From positions 62,001-126,000 of the forward strand of contig JAKCWG010000850.1 of assembly GCA_021464415.1 (NCBI GenBank): DNA of 64,000 bases, given 5' to 3'. Both the position numbers and the translations under genes were made by a program. This DNA is from Lonicera japonica (taxonomy: Eukaryota; Streptophyta; Magnoliopsida; Dipsacales; Caprifoliaceae). The notes below the pieces were generated by a model. The model made no database searches, was not told where the DNA came from, and saw only the letters and a program-made list of their open reading frames with translations. Below are positions 10,016-22,730 of the stretch, one piece after another. The stretch's first letter is position 1, and every line of letters starts with the position of its first letter.

Positions 10016-12439
10016 TTAAGAATTTGAAAAACAGTGATGAAGGATTTGTCATTTGTAAACCATGAACTACGATGACCTGAGCCCCATATTGGATTTTTGG
10101 GAATGTTAGGACATTGGGGAACGTAGGCAACCTGAGAAGTGACATCAGGCCCGGTCTATTCTAATAAAACAATCTTTTCACCCACAATAAGATAATGAAG
10201 AACTGGAAGAATAGTTCATTTAAAGGCACCAGTCAGTTCAAAAAACGAAGAACGATTTGTAAAGAGAAGTTCATATGGTAAGGTGTGAAGAAAAGGACAA
10301 ATCTCGATAAAGGTCTCGAGAAATTTTTTTTTTTTTTATTTCTCTCAACTGAAACAAAATAAAATGTGAATTACCCTTTTATAATTGCCAGATTCTCAGA
10401 AAGAACTATCTTTGCATGGGTCTGGGGGTCAATTGCGCACAAAGCATGTTATATAATAACCAATACTTTCATGAATAAAATACACATTACAAAGCGTTAA
10501 CATTTTCATGAAATAATATATAAAAATAAGCTTCAAAACGCCCATACTACATAAATATAATGATTCCAAAGAACTTTTTTCAAAGAAAAACCTGACACAT
10601 AAAGGGTACGGGGGGGCAGTATGAATTACTCTTGAAGAAGAAAGAACCAGTGAAGATACTTGAGCTACAAGGTTTCTAGTAAGATTGAAACTCCGAAGGA
10701 GATTGCAAAAAAGGGAGCGGATCACTTTAGATATGCATTGGAAAAGAAGGTTTCAAATGAGATTAAAGCTCTGAGTGAAGTTACAACAGGGGATAAGGAT
10801 CACTCTAAGGTTTATAGGGGAATATTACAAGGGTGACACTTTGATAGATCAATATCAAAATTCTGAATGCAACTGAAAAATGGGGTAAGGATAATTCTAA
10901 ATATGGAGTGGAAAATCTAATGCGGATATTTTGACGGAATGGCATCTTCAAAAACTCATCTCACATTCGCATCCAAATGCGAACGCTTTGATGAAGTAGC
11001 ATCTCCAAAGACATATCTCACATCTTATGCGACTGATGTCACCAAAGTTGCATTGAATAAAGCTAGACCACATGGAGAAGTTCGTGTTGAAGTGGAATGA
11101 AGATGGGTCATGCAAAGATATCCTTGGACATCATTTTCTCTCATTAGCCTTGCAAAGTGCAACGAATCATAGTCATCAAAACGTGGAGTAATCCAATCAA
11201 ACCAAAACGTGTTTTACGGATGAAGCTTTTCACCGAGGGTAGATGTACAGCCCAACTGATGCATCGGAAGCCTTACAAAGTAAATGAGTTGGAATCATCA
11301 AGATCCGAAAATCAAATTAGAATGCGTTGCATGGACGAAGCCTTTCATCAAGGATAGATGTACAACTAGCAATTCAGTGGTAATTTGAAAAATATCCAGC
11401 ATCAGTTGAATTCTAAGATGGGGGCGCATGTGTTATTTTCGTATAAAAATTGAGGGTATTTTAAACCTGGGGGGATATTAAAATCTGAAAAACTTTACAA
11501 AAATATTTTCATAAATCAAAATTGCGCAAAAGGCCACCAGACCCACCACATTCCATGCATGTCTCATGTTTTCTGGCATAAATGGCATATTCACATAATT
11601 TTCTCAAAACGAGAAATTTGAATTGAAACGTACCCGTACGAGTCGGCGAATCTTGTGTGCCAAAGGCTCCATTATACACCACGAATGACCTTCCAATAAA
11701 GGCCAAAGTGCTATCTGATGATACATCAATCTTTATCAAAACCGTTCAACCTCAGGGGGTCTCTCAAAATCCACACATACCCGCTCGTCATCAAGAAAGG
11801 CGCATCAAACAGAAACGGTCGTGGCTAATGATCATCTCGAAATACATGACCAACTGGATCAATGGAGAGTAAGTATGTGAGCAAGAAAATTGATATGCTA
11901 GAAGGAGAATGAAAAGTTAGAAAGTTTAAATGGAAAAAAGTGATATTTTTGGTGCCCAGCTCACACTGTCGTTTGGCCACTTGTTGTATGACAAGTTCCT
12001 TGTCACACAACAAGTGGGGGGTAATCCCAAACGACAAAACCAACAAAGTTTTGACAAAAATTTTGCAAAATTGACTCCTTGAACGTCTGAAAGACTTTCT
12101 GGTTAGTTTTCTAAGATGAGCAGACTGAGAATCACTCACACCCGCACGACGAAGTATGATATAAAGCCCAAAAGCTGAATTTTGAGATCTTTGGTGGAGC
12201 CGAGCTTTGAGGAATGATCAATCCTAGACACAGTTCAAATTTGGCAAAAGATGAAGGTGTAAAAGAGGAATCGGGTACAAGAAAAAATTGAAAAAGTAGA
12301 AAAGGGTAAAATCCCGTTGGTCGAAGTGAGAAAAAAAAAAGAAATGAAGGAAGAAAAACGACAGGGAGAGCCACACTAAGAGTGACAGTTGTGCCAAAAG
12401 GTAGAGGGCTACGTCTTAGGTGAGTAAGGCTACTGTTTG

Positions 12440-12470
<31 letters not shown>

Positions 12471-13079
12471 AGAGAGAGATCCGAAAGCCAAAACAATGGG
12501 CCGGATATTCTAAAAAAATAATGCAAATGAGGGAGCAATAAGGGCATCCAAAGACAGAAAATGATGCGGACCAGCACCTTCCTCTGATAAGCCAGAAGGT
12601 AACTGGAGAAGGAACTGAGATTTTCAGAAGAGCTTTATCCCCATGTTAAAAAAAAATAAAAAAATAAAAAAAATAAGTAAAGCCAGAGGGTAGAGTTGAA
12701 AACCGAGTCCACTACTACGCACGAAAGTCTGAGATTCAAAGAGAACCAACCCAATTTCTTGATGACAGCGGAAGAGTCAAACTGAGGGTAAGAACAGGTT
12801 TTGAAAAAAGGCAACACTTGAACTTTTCATATTCTCTCTAGTATAACTTTTTTTGCCACACGATGAATAGGCATATACGATCAACGGCCAAAAGTAGAGG
12901 CAATGCAGGGAGAAGCGTCGAAGGATAAGAGAAAATATGGACAAATATCCTCAAGAACATGTCTCGAATCATGTGATGTGACATAAAGTTGATGGAGTAA
13001 TATGATTCCGAAGAAGACCCTATTGACAAAGTCAATCCTAACCGTAGACTGTGCCAACAAGATGGTGTGATAGGTACGT
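10016..13079 (+). other. Internal non-coding region of Tat element 1
   Basis: No convincing gene. 10056-10190 matches 32614-32760 (the region just after pol in Tat element 2). 12245-12430 matches 38555-38740, including AAAGGGTAAAATCCCGTTGG. Poly-A/T tracts occur at 10326, 12440 and 12648. The part from 10200 to 11900 has no counterpart I could find in the window. Reading frames here are short and lack recognisable motifs. Confidence 0.6.
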
Positions 13080-13104
13080 ACCCCCCATTCTTGGCAGTCT
13101 CCTC

Positions 13105-13680
13105 AAGATAGGAATTCTTCGCATTCCCCACGATGGGAATTTCTCCGAAATCACTTTCCCCAAGAAGGGAAATAACGACTCCACGTGTTCCCCAAGAAGG
13201 GAATTTTCCAGATTCCTGAAAAGATAGGAATTCTTCGCATTCCCCACGATGGGAATTTCTCTGAAATCACTTTCCCCAAGAAGGGAAATAACGACTCCAC
13301 GTGTTCCCCAAGAAAGGAATTTTACGGATTCCTGAAAAGATAGGAATTCTTCGCATTCCCCACGATGGGAATTTCTCCGAAATCACTTTCCCCAAGAAGG
13401 GAAATAACGACTCCACATGTTCCCCAAGAAGGGAATTTTCCGGATTCCTGAAAAGATAGGAATTCTTCGCATTCCCCACGATGGGAATTTCTCCGAAACC
13501 CCTTTCCCCAAGAAGGGAAATAACGACTCCATGTGTTCCCCAAGAAGGGAATTTTCTCCGAATTCCTCAAAGATAGGAATTCTTCGCATTCCCCATGATG
13601 GGAATTTTTTCCGATCCCCTTTCCCCACGATGGGAAATAACCTTTACCGCGCATTCCCCACAATGGGAATTTACCACTTC
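13105..13680. repeat. Hairpin minisatellite, five units of about 116 bp
   Basis: The landmark CGCATTCCCCACGATGGG recurs at about 13120, 13236, 13352, 13468 and 13585, spacing 116-117 bp. Each unit holds several short inverted repeats of the form TTCCC-N6-GGGAA. Two units include CCACGTGT and others CCACATGT or CCATGTGT. The period is not a multiple of three, and the frames crossing it merely read the repeat, so it is not coding. The homologous array is at 39060-39910. Confidence 0.92.
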
Positions 13681-13682
13681 GG

Positions 13683-14055
13683 CGATGCTAACTAGATGGT
13701 GTGATAGGTGCATACCCCCCACTGTTGGTAGTCGTTAACATTTCTTAGAAATTGCCATATCTCCTGATATTCCACCTTAGACTATGTCAGCAAGATGGTG
13801 CAACAGGTGCAATCCTCCCGCTCTTGGTAGTCTTTAAAACAAACCTCTTGGACTATGTCAGCAAGACGGTGCAACAGGTGCAATCCTCCCGCTCTTGGTA
13901 GTTTTTCAAACAAACATCTTCGGTTATGCCAACAAGACGGTGCGACAGGAGCCAACCCCGCCGCTCTTGGTAACCGTTAACATTTTTCTCATGGTTATGA
14001 CAACAAGATAGTGCGATAGGAGCAAACCCCGCTACTCTTGGTAACCACTTCTTCC
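13683..14055. repeat. Second tandem repeat, about 70-bp units
   Basis: Diverged units carry a CAACAAGAYGGTGCGAYAGG-like core followed by GCTCTTGGTA. Four successive copies run from about 13785 to 14055, with further copies at 13040 and 13685 flanking the hairpin minisatellite. The hairpin array therefore looks inserted or expanded within this older repeat. Not coding. Confidence 0.75.
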
Positions 14056-14477
14056 CCAAAAGAATGGGAAGTTTCGTCATGACGAAGTCAAGAAGGTGTC
14101 ATTCTGAAAGAATCTAAAATCCAAGAACTTTTTCGAACACATTGTAAAGAATGAGAAGTATTCATGAGGATAGCCCGGTCAAAGGGTAAATGGTAGGATT
14201 GATGCATCCCACAAGCTGAGGGTAAACATCGGAAGAAGGATTGAGATGGATTCCCTGAGGGTAAACGGGAAAATAGATTGATGTATCAGAGATGGCTTGG
14301 CCAAGAGGAAGGTCAACCGTGGATCATATTGCCCAAAGCACCAAAACATTCCCCTACCATGAGGGTACAATTTGATTCACAGATTTTCATGAATAAAATA
14401 ACCAGTTGAGATTCACGCGAGAGTCGTGAATTGTTATCTTCTTTTTATCATCCCAGAATCCTTGCGAGCAAGAATCC

Positions 14478-14492
14478 CGGGACGAGAGGGTC
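14478..14492 (+). promoter_or_regulatory. Polypurine tract of Tat element 1
   Basis: GGGACGAGAGGGTC lies immediately before the 3' LTR. It is the expected primer for plus-strand synthesis. The tract is missing in Tat element 2. Confidence 0.7.
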
Positions 14493-15742
14493 TGTGAACA
14501 CCCCAATCCACGACCCTCGTGTGAACCTAACAAGCATTCCGCATCAAGTCTTGAGTCACCATGCATACGAGAGACTGTTAGGAAGAACCCTGATTTTCGA
14601 GCGCGTTAGGAATCTACCGCAACCTTGTAGCCAACCGCACGCCCCCCAACCGCACGGTTGGCTCCCAACCGTACGGTTGGCACATACCGCCGCCGCGTGT
14701 CGCACGCCCAACCGTACGGCTACCTGCCAACCGTACGGTTGGCACCTCCTAGCCGCACCCCCCAGCCGCACACACCAACCGTACAGCTACCTGCCAACCG
14801 TACGGTTGGCACACACCTGTCGCACGCCCTAGCCGCACCCCATGCGGCTACCCCTGCGGTTGGCCTCTTTTGGAGCGTTTTTTGGCGGATTTTTCTCCTA
14901 TAAATAGGACCTTTGGGCTCTCATTTTGGAGGATCAACACTTAATAGTGTATCTAGTACGTATAAGCTCTGTCAAAATCATTACAAAGTCATTTTAGAGA
15001 ATTTCTGAGAGAGAGTTTCTAGAGAGAGAAAGCTTTAGAGAGAGAAAGTTCTAGAGAGAGAAGGAAGCAAGCAAGGCGATCAAGACAAGGTTCCCATTTC
15101 TTCTTCAAGCGCATTAGGTACGTCTTTCTACAACCCTCTTTAATTTTAATACTGCTTTTGAATTCATTTTTAATACAGAAAGTTAGATAACTTGCAAAGA
15201 AGTTCATTGCTTTCAAATAAATCCTTTCTAAGTTTTACAAGAAATCTAAAATCCGTTTTGACACGTTTTCAAAACAAACAAAAATACAAAAACAGTTTCC
15301 AAAAGAAAGGAACTACGAGACTCTGATTTCATTCTACGAATGAATACGTAGGCGCTCGCAAAAGCTCGAGTCTGATTTTAAAATATTGTTTTAAACTAAA
15401 TTTATCCGAAAGGACTATTCTGAAAACCATTTGAACTACTTGCAAGATATCTAAGATAGGAATTAGATACATGATCCATTAAGAGATCGAAAGGGCGAAT
15501 TGGGTGCCTAACACCTTCCCAATTCGTAACGTAGTTCCCGAACCCTAGCAAAGTCAATTTTCAAAATAAATCTCTGGTTTCAAGCGTATGAAGGATAGTT
15601 CGTTATCGAATTATCCTTTGTGTGATCTTTTGTTTGTTTTCTCGTAAAACAAACTGGCGACTCTACAAAACATGTTTTCAAATAAAACCGAGAACGAGGA
15701 CCCGTTTCTCCTACGGGTCGCGCGGGGGTCCGGATTCTCACA
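14493..15742 (+). repeat. 3' LTR of Tat element 1
   Basis: 1,250 bp, almost identical to the 5' LTR. Differences are mainly C/T and G/A transitions, including one that breaks the fifth palindrome unit (CCGTACAG). It is followed by the target duplication AGAAC. TATAAATAG at 14899. Confidence 0.93.
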
Positions 15743-15747
15743 AGAAC

Positions 15748-16784
15748 AAACCCTAACTCATGAGAATTATTGTTATGATGAGAAGAGACAAGGCTAGCGT
15801 ATATATAAGACTACGATAGGGACCTTAAGGAGAAATAAGTGTTTGGACTTCCTATGGAAAGTTGGAATCCCAATTCTATTATGAATTAATTCCTTCCATA
15901 AATTAAAATTCGCACCACTAAAGAATTATAATTGCACTCCCGTCCTTATCTCAAAATTATATTTCGAGTTCCTTGTTATTAAATACTTATTATTCTCCTC
16001 ACGTTAAGATTACAAATAACCGTCATTTAAATTAAATTACTAACAATTATATTTAATTGACTTCTTATTCCTTCAGCCTACCACTTAACTTATTTGACAT
16101 GTCGGATTAACATAATCCATATGCAAGGATTGTCATGATCAAAACTTATAAGCTTCTCAAATGACTATCATAAATCCATATACCGGAACGTGGATTTCTT
16201 CCATAATTAATATTCATCATACGCATAGTGTCATCATCCAATTCACAAAGATTATTAATCCATAAATGAATCTCACTCTTAATGAGTCAAAACAGCAAAC
16301 ACTACATATATATATGTCTATTAATTATTTCAAGATTAAGAGCATAAGTAATCATAATAACCATGGGATTTTTAATTGTTTTATATTGTCAGTATAAAAG
16401 CAATTAACCAAAACTGGTCCTGTTCAATACACACAAAGTGTATTAGCAAAACGAGTTAAAACTATACCATTTCATGTAGTCAAGATAAACTACTAAAACA
16501 TGTGCTACAATTCTACCGATGGGTGTCCAATTCCATCTAAGACTGTGAACCATTAAACTTATATTCCACAAGAATCGATGATATGATCTTCTGTGTGTAA
16601 GCTATACTCTACGCACCAAATCATCTACTATATGGAATAAAAGACACACATGCATAATATTTAAATAAATAATATAATGCAACCCTTGCCCATAAAGATT
16701 CTCATTAAAATAGCAAAATCGAGTTTATAACATATCCAAACCAATAACAAAATTATCTCTTTTAGTATATCACTGTAACAATAA
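15748..16784 (-). repeat. Copia-like LTR, minus strand, proximal part
   Basis: Continues 8153-8473 after the Tat element 1 insertion. It mirrors 18549-19590, for example the ATACTAAAAG/CTTTTAGTAT edge, the TTGGTTTGGATATGTTAT stretch, and the region with TTAACGTGGGGAGAATAATA. It begins on the minus strand with TGTTACAGTGATATAC at 16784. Confidence 0.55.
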
Positions 16785-18521
16785 GTACATAAAAACAAGT
16801 TTCCATCTCGTGGTCTTGCCCTCAAGCACACCCATTCGGCAGCAGGGTGGTACAAGTTAGTTTCTGAATATCTCCTAAGTGTCCAAACATATAATCGGGT
16901 CTGCATTTAGCGGTCTTGCACTCAGTACGCACCCACGAGGCAGCAGGGCCTACACGTAACTTTTTATATACGGTTTCGGGTCTTGCACTTAGGAGCATTG
17001 TGGCCCAACTTTTGGCCCCATCCAATGAGACCAAACCTAAGACCAAGACCATTTGTAAGCAAATTTCATCGTATAATTTCCATATCAATTGATCGGCTCG
17101 TACGAAAAACAATTGTGCCATTTCTATGATTTTCATAAATCAAATTTAACTTTAGCTTACAACTGACAGGGATAATCTCATATAAACCATTCTATTTAAT
17201 TCAACAAGTCATCAATGATTGTTTCATAACATAAAAATCACCATTTGAACCTTTAAAGATAAACTTTCACTTTCATAATAAGAATCATTTACATTTGCAT
17301 AGGTTCCAAGTGGGTTTTTTGTATAAATTAAGAATTCAATTGTAATCTCTTGTTAAAAACATGCTTTTTAATGTATATAAAGGTTATACAAACCATTAAT
17401 TTCATCTTTAAAGCAAAATACCTTCACATATTCAAAAACCCCTTCTATACAAGTTAGGTTTTTATGCAAATCAAGTAATAATAAGTTGATAAATAAGTTT
17501 TAAAACTAGATTCCCAATGCTATGAAGCCTAATCCTCGAGTTTGGAAGCTCGAATCGAGCTCAAAGTCCCCTAATCACGATTTTCCATATTTCGCCTTTG
17601 AACCATAACCATGGTGATGAAGGAGGATAAAGATGATGACGAATAGTTTGTGAAGGGTTGATTTGGTGTTGATTTAATGGAGTTTTGAGTGGTTGAGATG
17701 TGTAGATGAATGATTCTTCAAATCTCTCTAAAAAGTGCTCTCAATCTATCTTTAGAAGCCTGTACGCTTGTAGCTCAAAAATGGTTTAAGTTTTGGGGTT
17801 GATGGTGTTAAAATCGAGTCAAAAGCAGTCATAATGGGTCTATACTAATGAGTAAGATCGATCTTAGTCCGGGTAAAAAGTGCACTGGTCTATTTTCTCA
17901 ACAATTTCTGATGAGTAAAATCAATCTTACTCCAGGCAAAAGTGCACTGTTGGTATTTTGGTCATAATTTTTCTCTCGAAACTCTGATTGAGGTGATCTT
18001 TCTGTCCACAAAAAGCTAATTCAAATCTCCACAAGTTCTAAGATGGAAGAAATTCCAAATTCTTGATAGATTATCCACATAAATGTACCAAAGACAGCTC
18101 TACGTTACAAGTTACTAAAAGATTAACTTTCGATGATGGGCTTACTTTGCACTCCGTTTTGACAAACGAAGAGTGAAAATTGGACCTCCGTCAAAACATG
18201 AAAGTCGTAGAATGCTATAGGAGTTTGCCATTGGCATAAACGGCAACCAAATCGGATGAAAGATGAGAAAGTTACGATGCTCCAAAGTTTGCTAAAAACA
18301 TGAAATCAGGTAATACCGAAACCTATGATTTACAAGCCGTCATTGATTCAGACCACCCGAATCACTAAAAGATCCCTCCCATAGGTGTGGGGAGGCTAAT
18401 ATGACTATTAGGAAATGATCGAATGGTTACGAGGCTCCATATCACATGATTTCACTACCTCCAGTGAAATGAACAAACGAAAAAAGGCAATTGCGATGGA
18501 TTAGAAATACGGGGTGTTACA
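16785..18521 (-). repeat. Minus-strand gypsy LTR (copy A')
   Basis: The right edge reads ATACGGGGTGTTACA, the minus-strand LTR start. It shares 17263-18521 with copy A (6856-8110), two GATCGATC-type palindromes (17850-17930) and two diverged copies of the GC-rich block (16805-16860 and 16900-16965). The distal end is cut by the copia-like LTR at 16784. No gene is seen. Confidence 0.6.
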
Positions 18522-18548
18522 CCTCATATCTATTGCATGTGTTGTAAG

Positions 18549-19898
18549 TGTTAGAGTGATATACTAAAAGTAAATATTTTCTTATTGGTTTGGATATGTT
18601 ATAAACTTAGTTTTGCTATTTTAATGAGAATCTTTATGGGCAATGGTTGCTTTATATTATTTATTTAAATATTGTGCATGTGTATCTTTTATTTCATATA
18701 GTAGATGATTTGGTATGTAGAGTATAGCTTATACATAGAAGATCATATCATCGGTTCTTGTGGAATATAAGTTTAATGGTTCAGAGTTTTAGATGGAATT
18801 GGACACCCATCGGTAGGATTATAGCACACATTTTAGTAGTTTATCTTGAGTACAGGAAACAGTATAAGTTTAACTCATTGTGCTAGTACATTTTGTGTGT
18901 ATTGAATATGACTAGTTTGGGTTAATTGTTTTTATGATGACTATATAAAACAATTTAAAAATCCCGTAGTTATTATGATTACTTATGCTCTTAATCTTGA
19001 AATAATTAATAGACATATATATGTAGTGTTTGTTGTTTTGAATCATTAAGTGTGAGATTCATTTATGGATCAATAGTCTTAATGAATTGGATGACGACAT
19101 TGTATTTATGAAGAATATTAATTATTGATGGAATCCACATCTCAATATAGGGATTGATGATAACCCCTTGAGAAGCTTATAAGTTTTGATCATGTCAAAC
19201 CCTGCAGGTGGATTATGTTAATCCAACATGTCAAATAAGTTAAGTGGTAGGCTCAAGAAAGAAGAAGTCATTTAAATATAATTGTCAGTAATTTAATTTA
19301 AATGACGGTTATCTGTAATCTTAACGTGGGGAGAATAATAAGTATTTAATAACAAGGAACTCAAAATATAATTTTGAGATAAGGATGGGAGTGCAATTAA
19401 AATTCTTTAATGGTGCGAATTATAATTTATGGAATGAACTAATTCATAGTGGAATTAGAATTCCAACTTTTCATAGGAAGCCCAAACACTTATTTCTCAT
19501 TAAGGTCCCTGTCGTAGCCTTATATATACTTCGTCTTTGTCTCTTCTCCAAGTAACAATAATTCCCACAAATTAAGATTTTTTCCATTGAGAGAGGAGGA
19601 GATCTTGGTGATACCGTAGCCCACACTCGGTGCAAGACTTGATGGCGAAAGGAATACGATAGAAGATCTTTAGGTTTTTTGGTACTGCAATCGTAAATCA
19701 ATCGTAACTTTTGATCGCACTGTTGGATTACGCTAATTTTTGTATATGTCGTTCGGAACGGAAAGTTACTTACATTAAAAAAAATAGGATGATCATAAGT
19801 CGTTTTGGTTGCAAAAAAATCAATTTTTGCAGCCCAGCGAGAATATAAAAATCTATCCATATCGCAATCTGATGCTTTCAAACCCTAGTCTCCTCATA
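18549..19898 (+). repeat. Copia-like LTR, plus strand (inverted partner)
   Basis: Starts TGTTAGAGTGATATACTAAAAG and is the inverted counterpart of 16784-8153, diverging after CTCATA near 19898. It carries a TATATATA stretch near 19522 and a region with GGTGATACCGTAGCCCACAC. The reverse frame at 19471-19881 has no recognisable motif and overlaps the repeat, so it is not annotated as a gene. Whether this is an LTR or part of a foldback element is unresolved. Confidence 0.5.
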
Positions 19899-22180
19899 TG
19901 GATCCTCTACATGATCCGCAAAGGTGAAATCCCTTTCTTCTTATAAGTTTTTTTAAAAAGTATTTTTTTTAATCTATACGCAATATCCAACGATCCTTTA
20001 TTTATGTTTCTATCAGTAAAACGGGGTTTGAACCTGAAGAGGCTTGAATCTCCCATTAGTATGGAGATGCCAACGAGTGATAATACCTACTTATACTGAT
20101 ATTGTACCTTATTGTTGGGCTCTAGCAGAACATAGCAAGCTTAAGACTTAGCTAGATGATCTTTTGTCCAAAGATTCCTCTTAACACAACTCAATTCCAT
20201 AAAGAGCACTCGTTTCAATTACTAGGAAAGAGAGAAAGGTTACCACATCTCTGTATTGGTCACCATCAAATTACGCAAGTTATGATCAACAGCTAGTATT
20301 TCCTCCACATAGACGATCGGTTGACAAGCTTCGGAATGTTCATTCTTCTAAGATCGATTTGCCATCAAATTGTCATCAATCGCGTATTTATGAGATAGAT
20401 AACCCCCAAAACAGCACTGTCTCGCATTCGTTGTAGCCATAAAGAATTCTTGGTTAAGCCATTTGGGCTAATAAATGCCTATACTGCTTTAATGAACTTT
20501 ATATATGATTCTCCTCATGATCGTTGGGACAATAGCACCTGAGTAACCATATTGTGGATAGGATAAAGTACATTGATGAACGGTCCTAATATGATAGGTG
20601 TGGAGAGGATAAGAAAGTCAAATTTGCGAAAATTGCTCTAGATGGTAAGATATCCAATTATGTGTCCATCCCCATTCTTGCGAAACTATTAAGATCCTCA
20701 TGTTTCAGTCTGGATGTCGATGAAAATGATCGAAATCTTGCAGCGTGTCCGAACATTTGAAACCGGACAAGGAGAATAATTTGGATCTTTTTAATATGTC
20801 GTTTCCTTTATATATTAAAGATGTATGTAGTTCATAAGAATAGGAGTAAGGGGCTTATGGTGGAATTCCTTTGATAGATCGATTGTAGTGAGACGTGCAT
20901 CTGTCTTATTTCACCCTATGAGAAGGAACAAACTCCATAACTACTTCGGGTATAGTTTCCACTCCTTCCAGCTGAGAGAAAATTTATCAGAGTGCGTAGA
21001 GGAAAGGAAATACTTGTTAAATCCATATTTGATTCAACTCTCCAGTTAACGAACCAGCAGATTTGACTTAAAATTTATTTTGTGTGTATTCAACATGATC
21101 GATTTGAGCTAAACAATGACCATTGACCGATCCCCTAAGTTAACGTTTGTGCATTGGTTTTATTGGGGAGAAGTTAGTAGAGTTATGACCCTCCTCCTGC
21201 CCAAATCCTTATTTTTCAGGAAATGCGGATAGAAAGATGATAGAACCTCATTAAAGAGGAGAACATTTTTATATTATAATTCTTAGTATTCGGTGGCCTA
21301 CCCTATAAGTGTATAGGGCAACATCAAGATTCATATGTGATTATCTGCCTTTTCCCTAAAAGTGTTGAAAAGACCATAGGGGTACTCTAAGTTCGGATTA
21401 TCCGATTTATACAAGTTAGTGACCAATCCTCCAATGAAAGGAGTGATATTCGATTTTGTAAAGTGGATCTTATCTCCTCTAAAAATTTTGTCAAAACATG
21501 TTGAGACTTGTGGATTAGCGGATTCAATGTAGCTTTTCTACTCACCTTGACTTTGTTTATCATAATTGTGTCCCCAGGATATATTTAGGACTGAAACCTT
21601 AAAGGAGGTTGAAATAAAAGGGTGACTCATTTAATGCACACAACCTGCTCTGCTTGTTATGAATAAAGGGTGAATCCCAAGTTTCTTTTCTATTTACTGC
21701 AGTTTCGCACTATAACATATTTCTTAGCATATGACCTAAACCACGAGATTTTGACTAAATATTTTATAATAGTCCAGTATTGATCAAGTTCGAATTGTAA
21801 TGGGTCCTTGTGGATAGTAAATCCAATTCACTATGTTTGTTGACTAGATAGTGTTAGGCATAGCCCTATAATCTAGACTGCCTATATGTTATGTGAAGAA
21901 AAAATTTAGCAATGGATACATGCTCGTATATGAGAAATTGTTAACCCAGATAATTATTTAATCAATATAGTTCCTATTTTCGCGCCGATGACCCTCTTAT
22001 TTAAATTCTCAATTGATTGTGTCCCCATGTGAGAAGGATGAAGTGCAATCCGAATGGTAAATTTGAAATTCAAGACTCAGTATTTGTAATTAAACAATGA
22101 TACCCCTTCATTTATTTTGATTCCAAAGGATAAGGTACATTATTGGCCATATAGCTCTGAAAGAGAGTCACAACCTATCC
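19899..22180. other. Unassigned 2.3-kb stretch
   Basis: No open frame of useful length, no LTR landmark and no tandem array. The composition is more even than in the flanking LTRs, which would fit a heavily mutated coding region of an old retroelement, but I could not identify a domain. It ends with TATCC, the target site of the solo LTR that follows. Confidence 0.4.
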
Positions 22181-22667
22181 TGTAACACCCCGTATTTCTC
22201 TTCCGAGCCATTTCCTCTCTTAAGCCTGTTTAAAGCCGAAAACCCGTTCAAGGAGTCAAATTTTGTTCCGGGGCCTCCGTAGTTGATCCAACACTTCCAA
22301 TAATCCATTTTGATAGTATTAAGCATGTGTTCATGGTTAGAAAGAAATTCGGGAAGCCGCGGTTGAATTTGGCAATTTTAGGCAAAAAAAATTTTTTTTG
22401 CCGAAATGAGCTTTTGCCCAACTTTGGAAGCCCATAAATTTCTCATATGAAATCCAAATGAGTCTGTTTGCTGCCATGGTTTCATCTCATTCCCCTCTAC
22501 AAACTTCTTGTTAAGGCCGAGTCAATTTGAACTCGTTTCGAAGGTCAAAACAGGCCGCAAAAAGTGAAGTTTTTTATCAAAAATGTGGAGCTTCAGATTT
22601 TGTGACCTCTGATCGATTATAGGGTGCCCAACGGGTTTTTATACCCATTTCCCCTAACAACCGTTCA

Positions 22668-22730
22668 TTCTTCTTCTTCTTCTTCTTCTTCTTCTTCTTC
22701 TTCTTCTTCTTCTTCTTCTTCTTCTTCTTC
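22668..22730. repeat. (TTC)21 microsatellite
   Basis: Uninterrupted TTC trinucleotide run of about 63 bp inside the solo LTR, at the place where related LTRs have ordinary transcribed leader sequence. Confidence 0.95.

Larger units (their letters stand above)
8479..15742 (+). mobile_element. Tat element 1: non-autonomous Ty3-gypsy (Tat/Ogre-type) retrotransposon
   Basis: A complete LTR element of 7.26 kb with 5-bp target duplication AGAAC (8474-8478 and 15743-15747). The LTRs (8479-9727, 14493-15742) begin TGTGAACACC and end TTCTCACA; I count about 16 differences by eye (about 98.7% identity). The primer site matches a plant tRNA-Arg 3' end. The interior keeps only the zinc-finger end of gag, the post-pol sequence, two tandem-repeat arrays and a polypurine tract. 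There is no protease, RT, RNase H or integrase, so mobility would depend on proteins from a relative such as Tat element 2. It is inserted in a copia-like LTR. Confidence 0.92.

Noticed and set aside
12132..12491. Leu/Phe/Ser-rich minus-strand frame that could look like a membrane protein
   Set aside because: It reads through poly-A tracts of the plus strand, and its counterpart in element 2 (38456-38873) does not conserve the frame.
13038..13695. Tandem-repeat proteins on the minus strand (also at 38991-39632)
   Set aside because: The repeat period of 115-117 bp is not a multiple of three, so frames change between units; all frames are open because the repeat lacks stops by chance.
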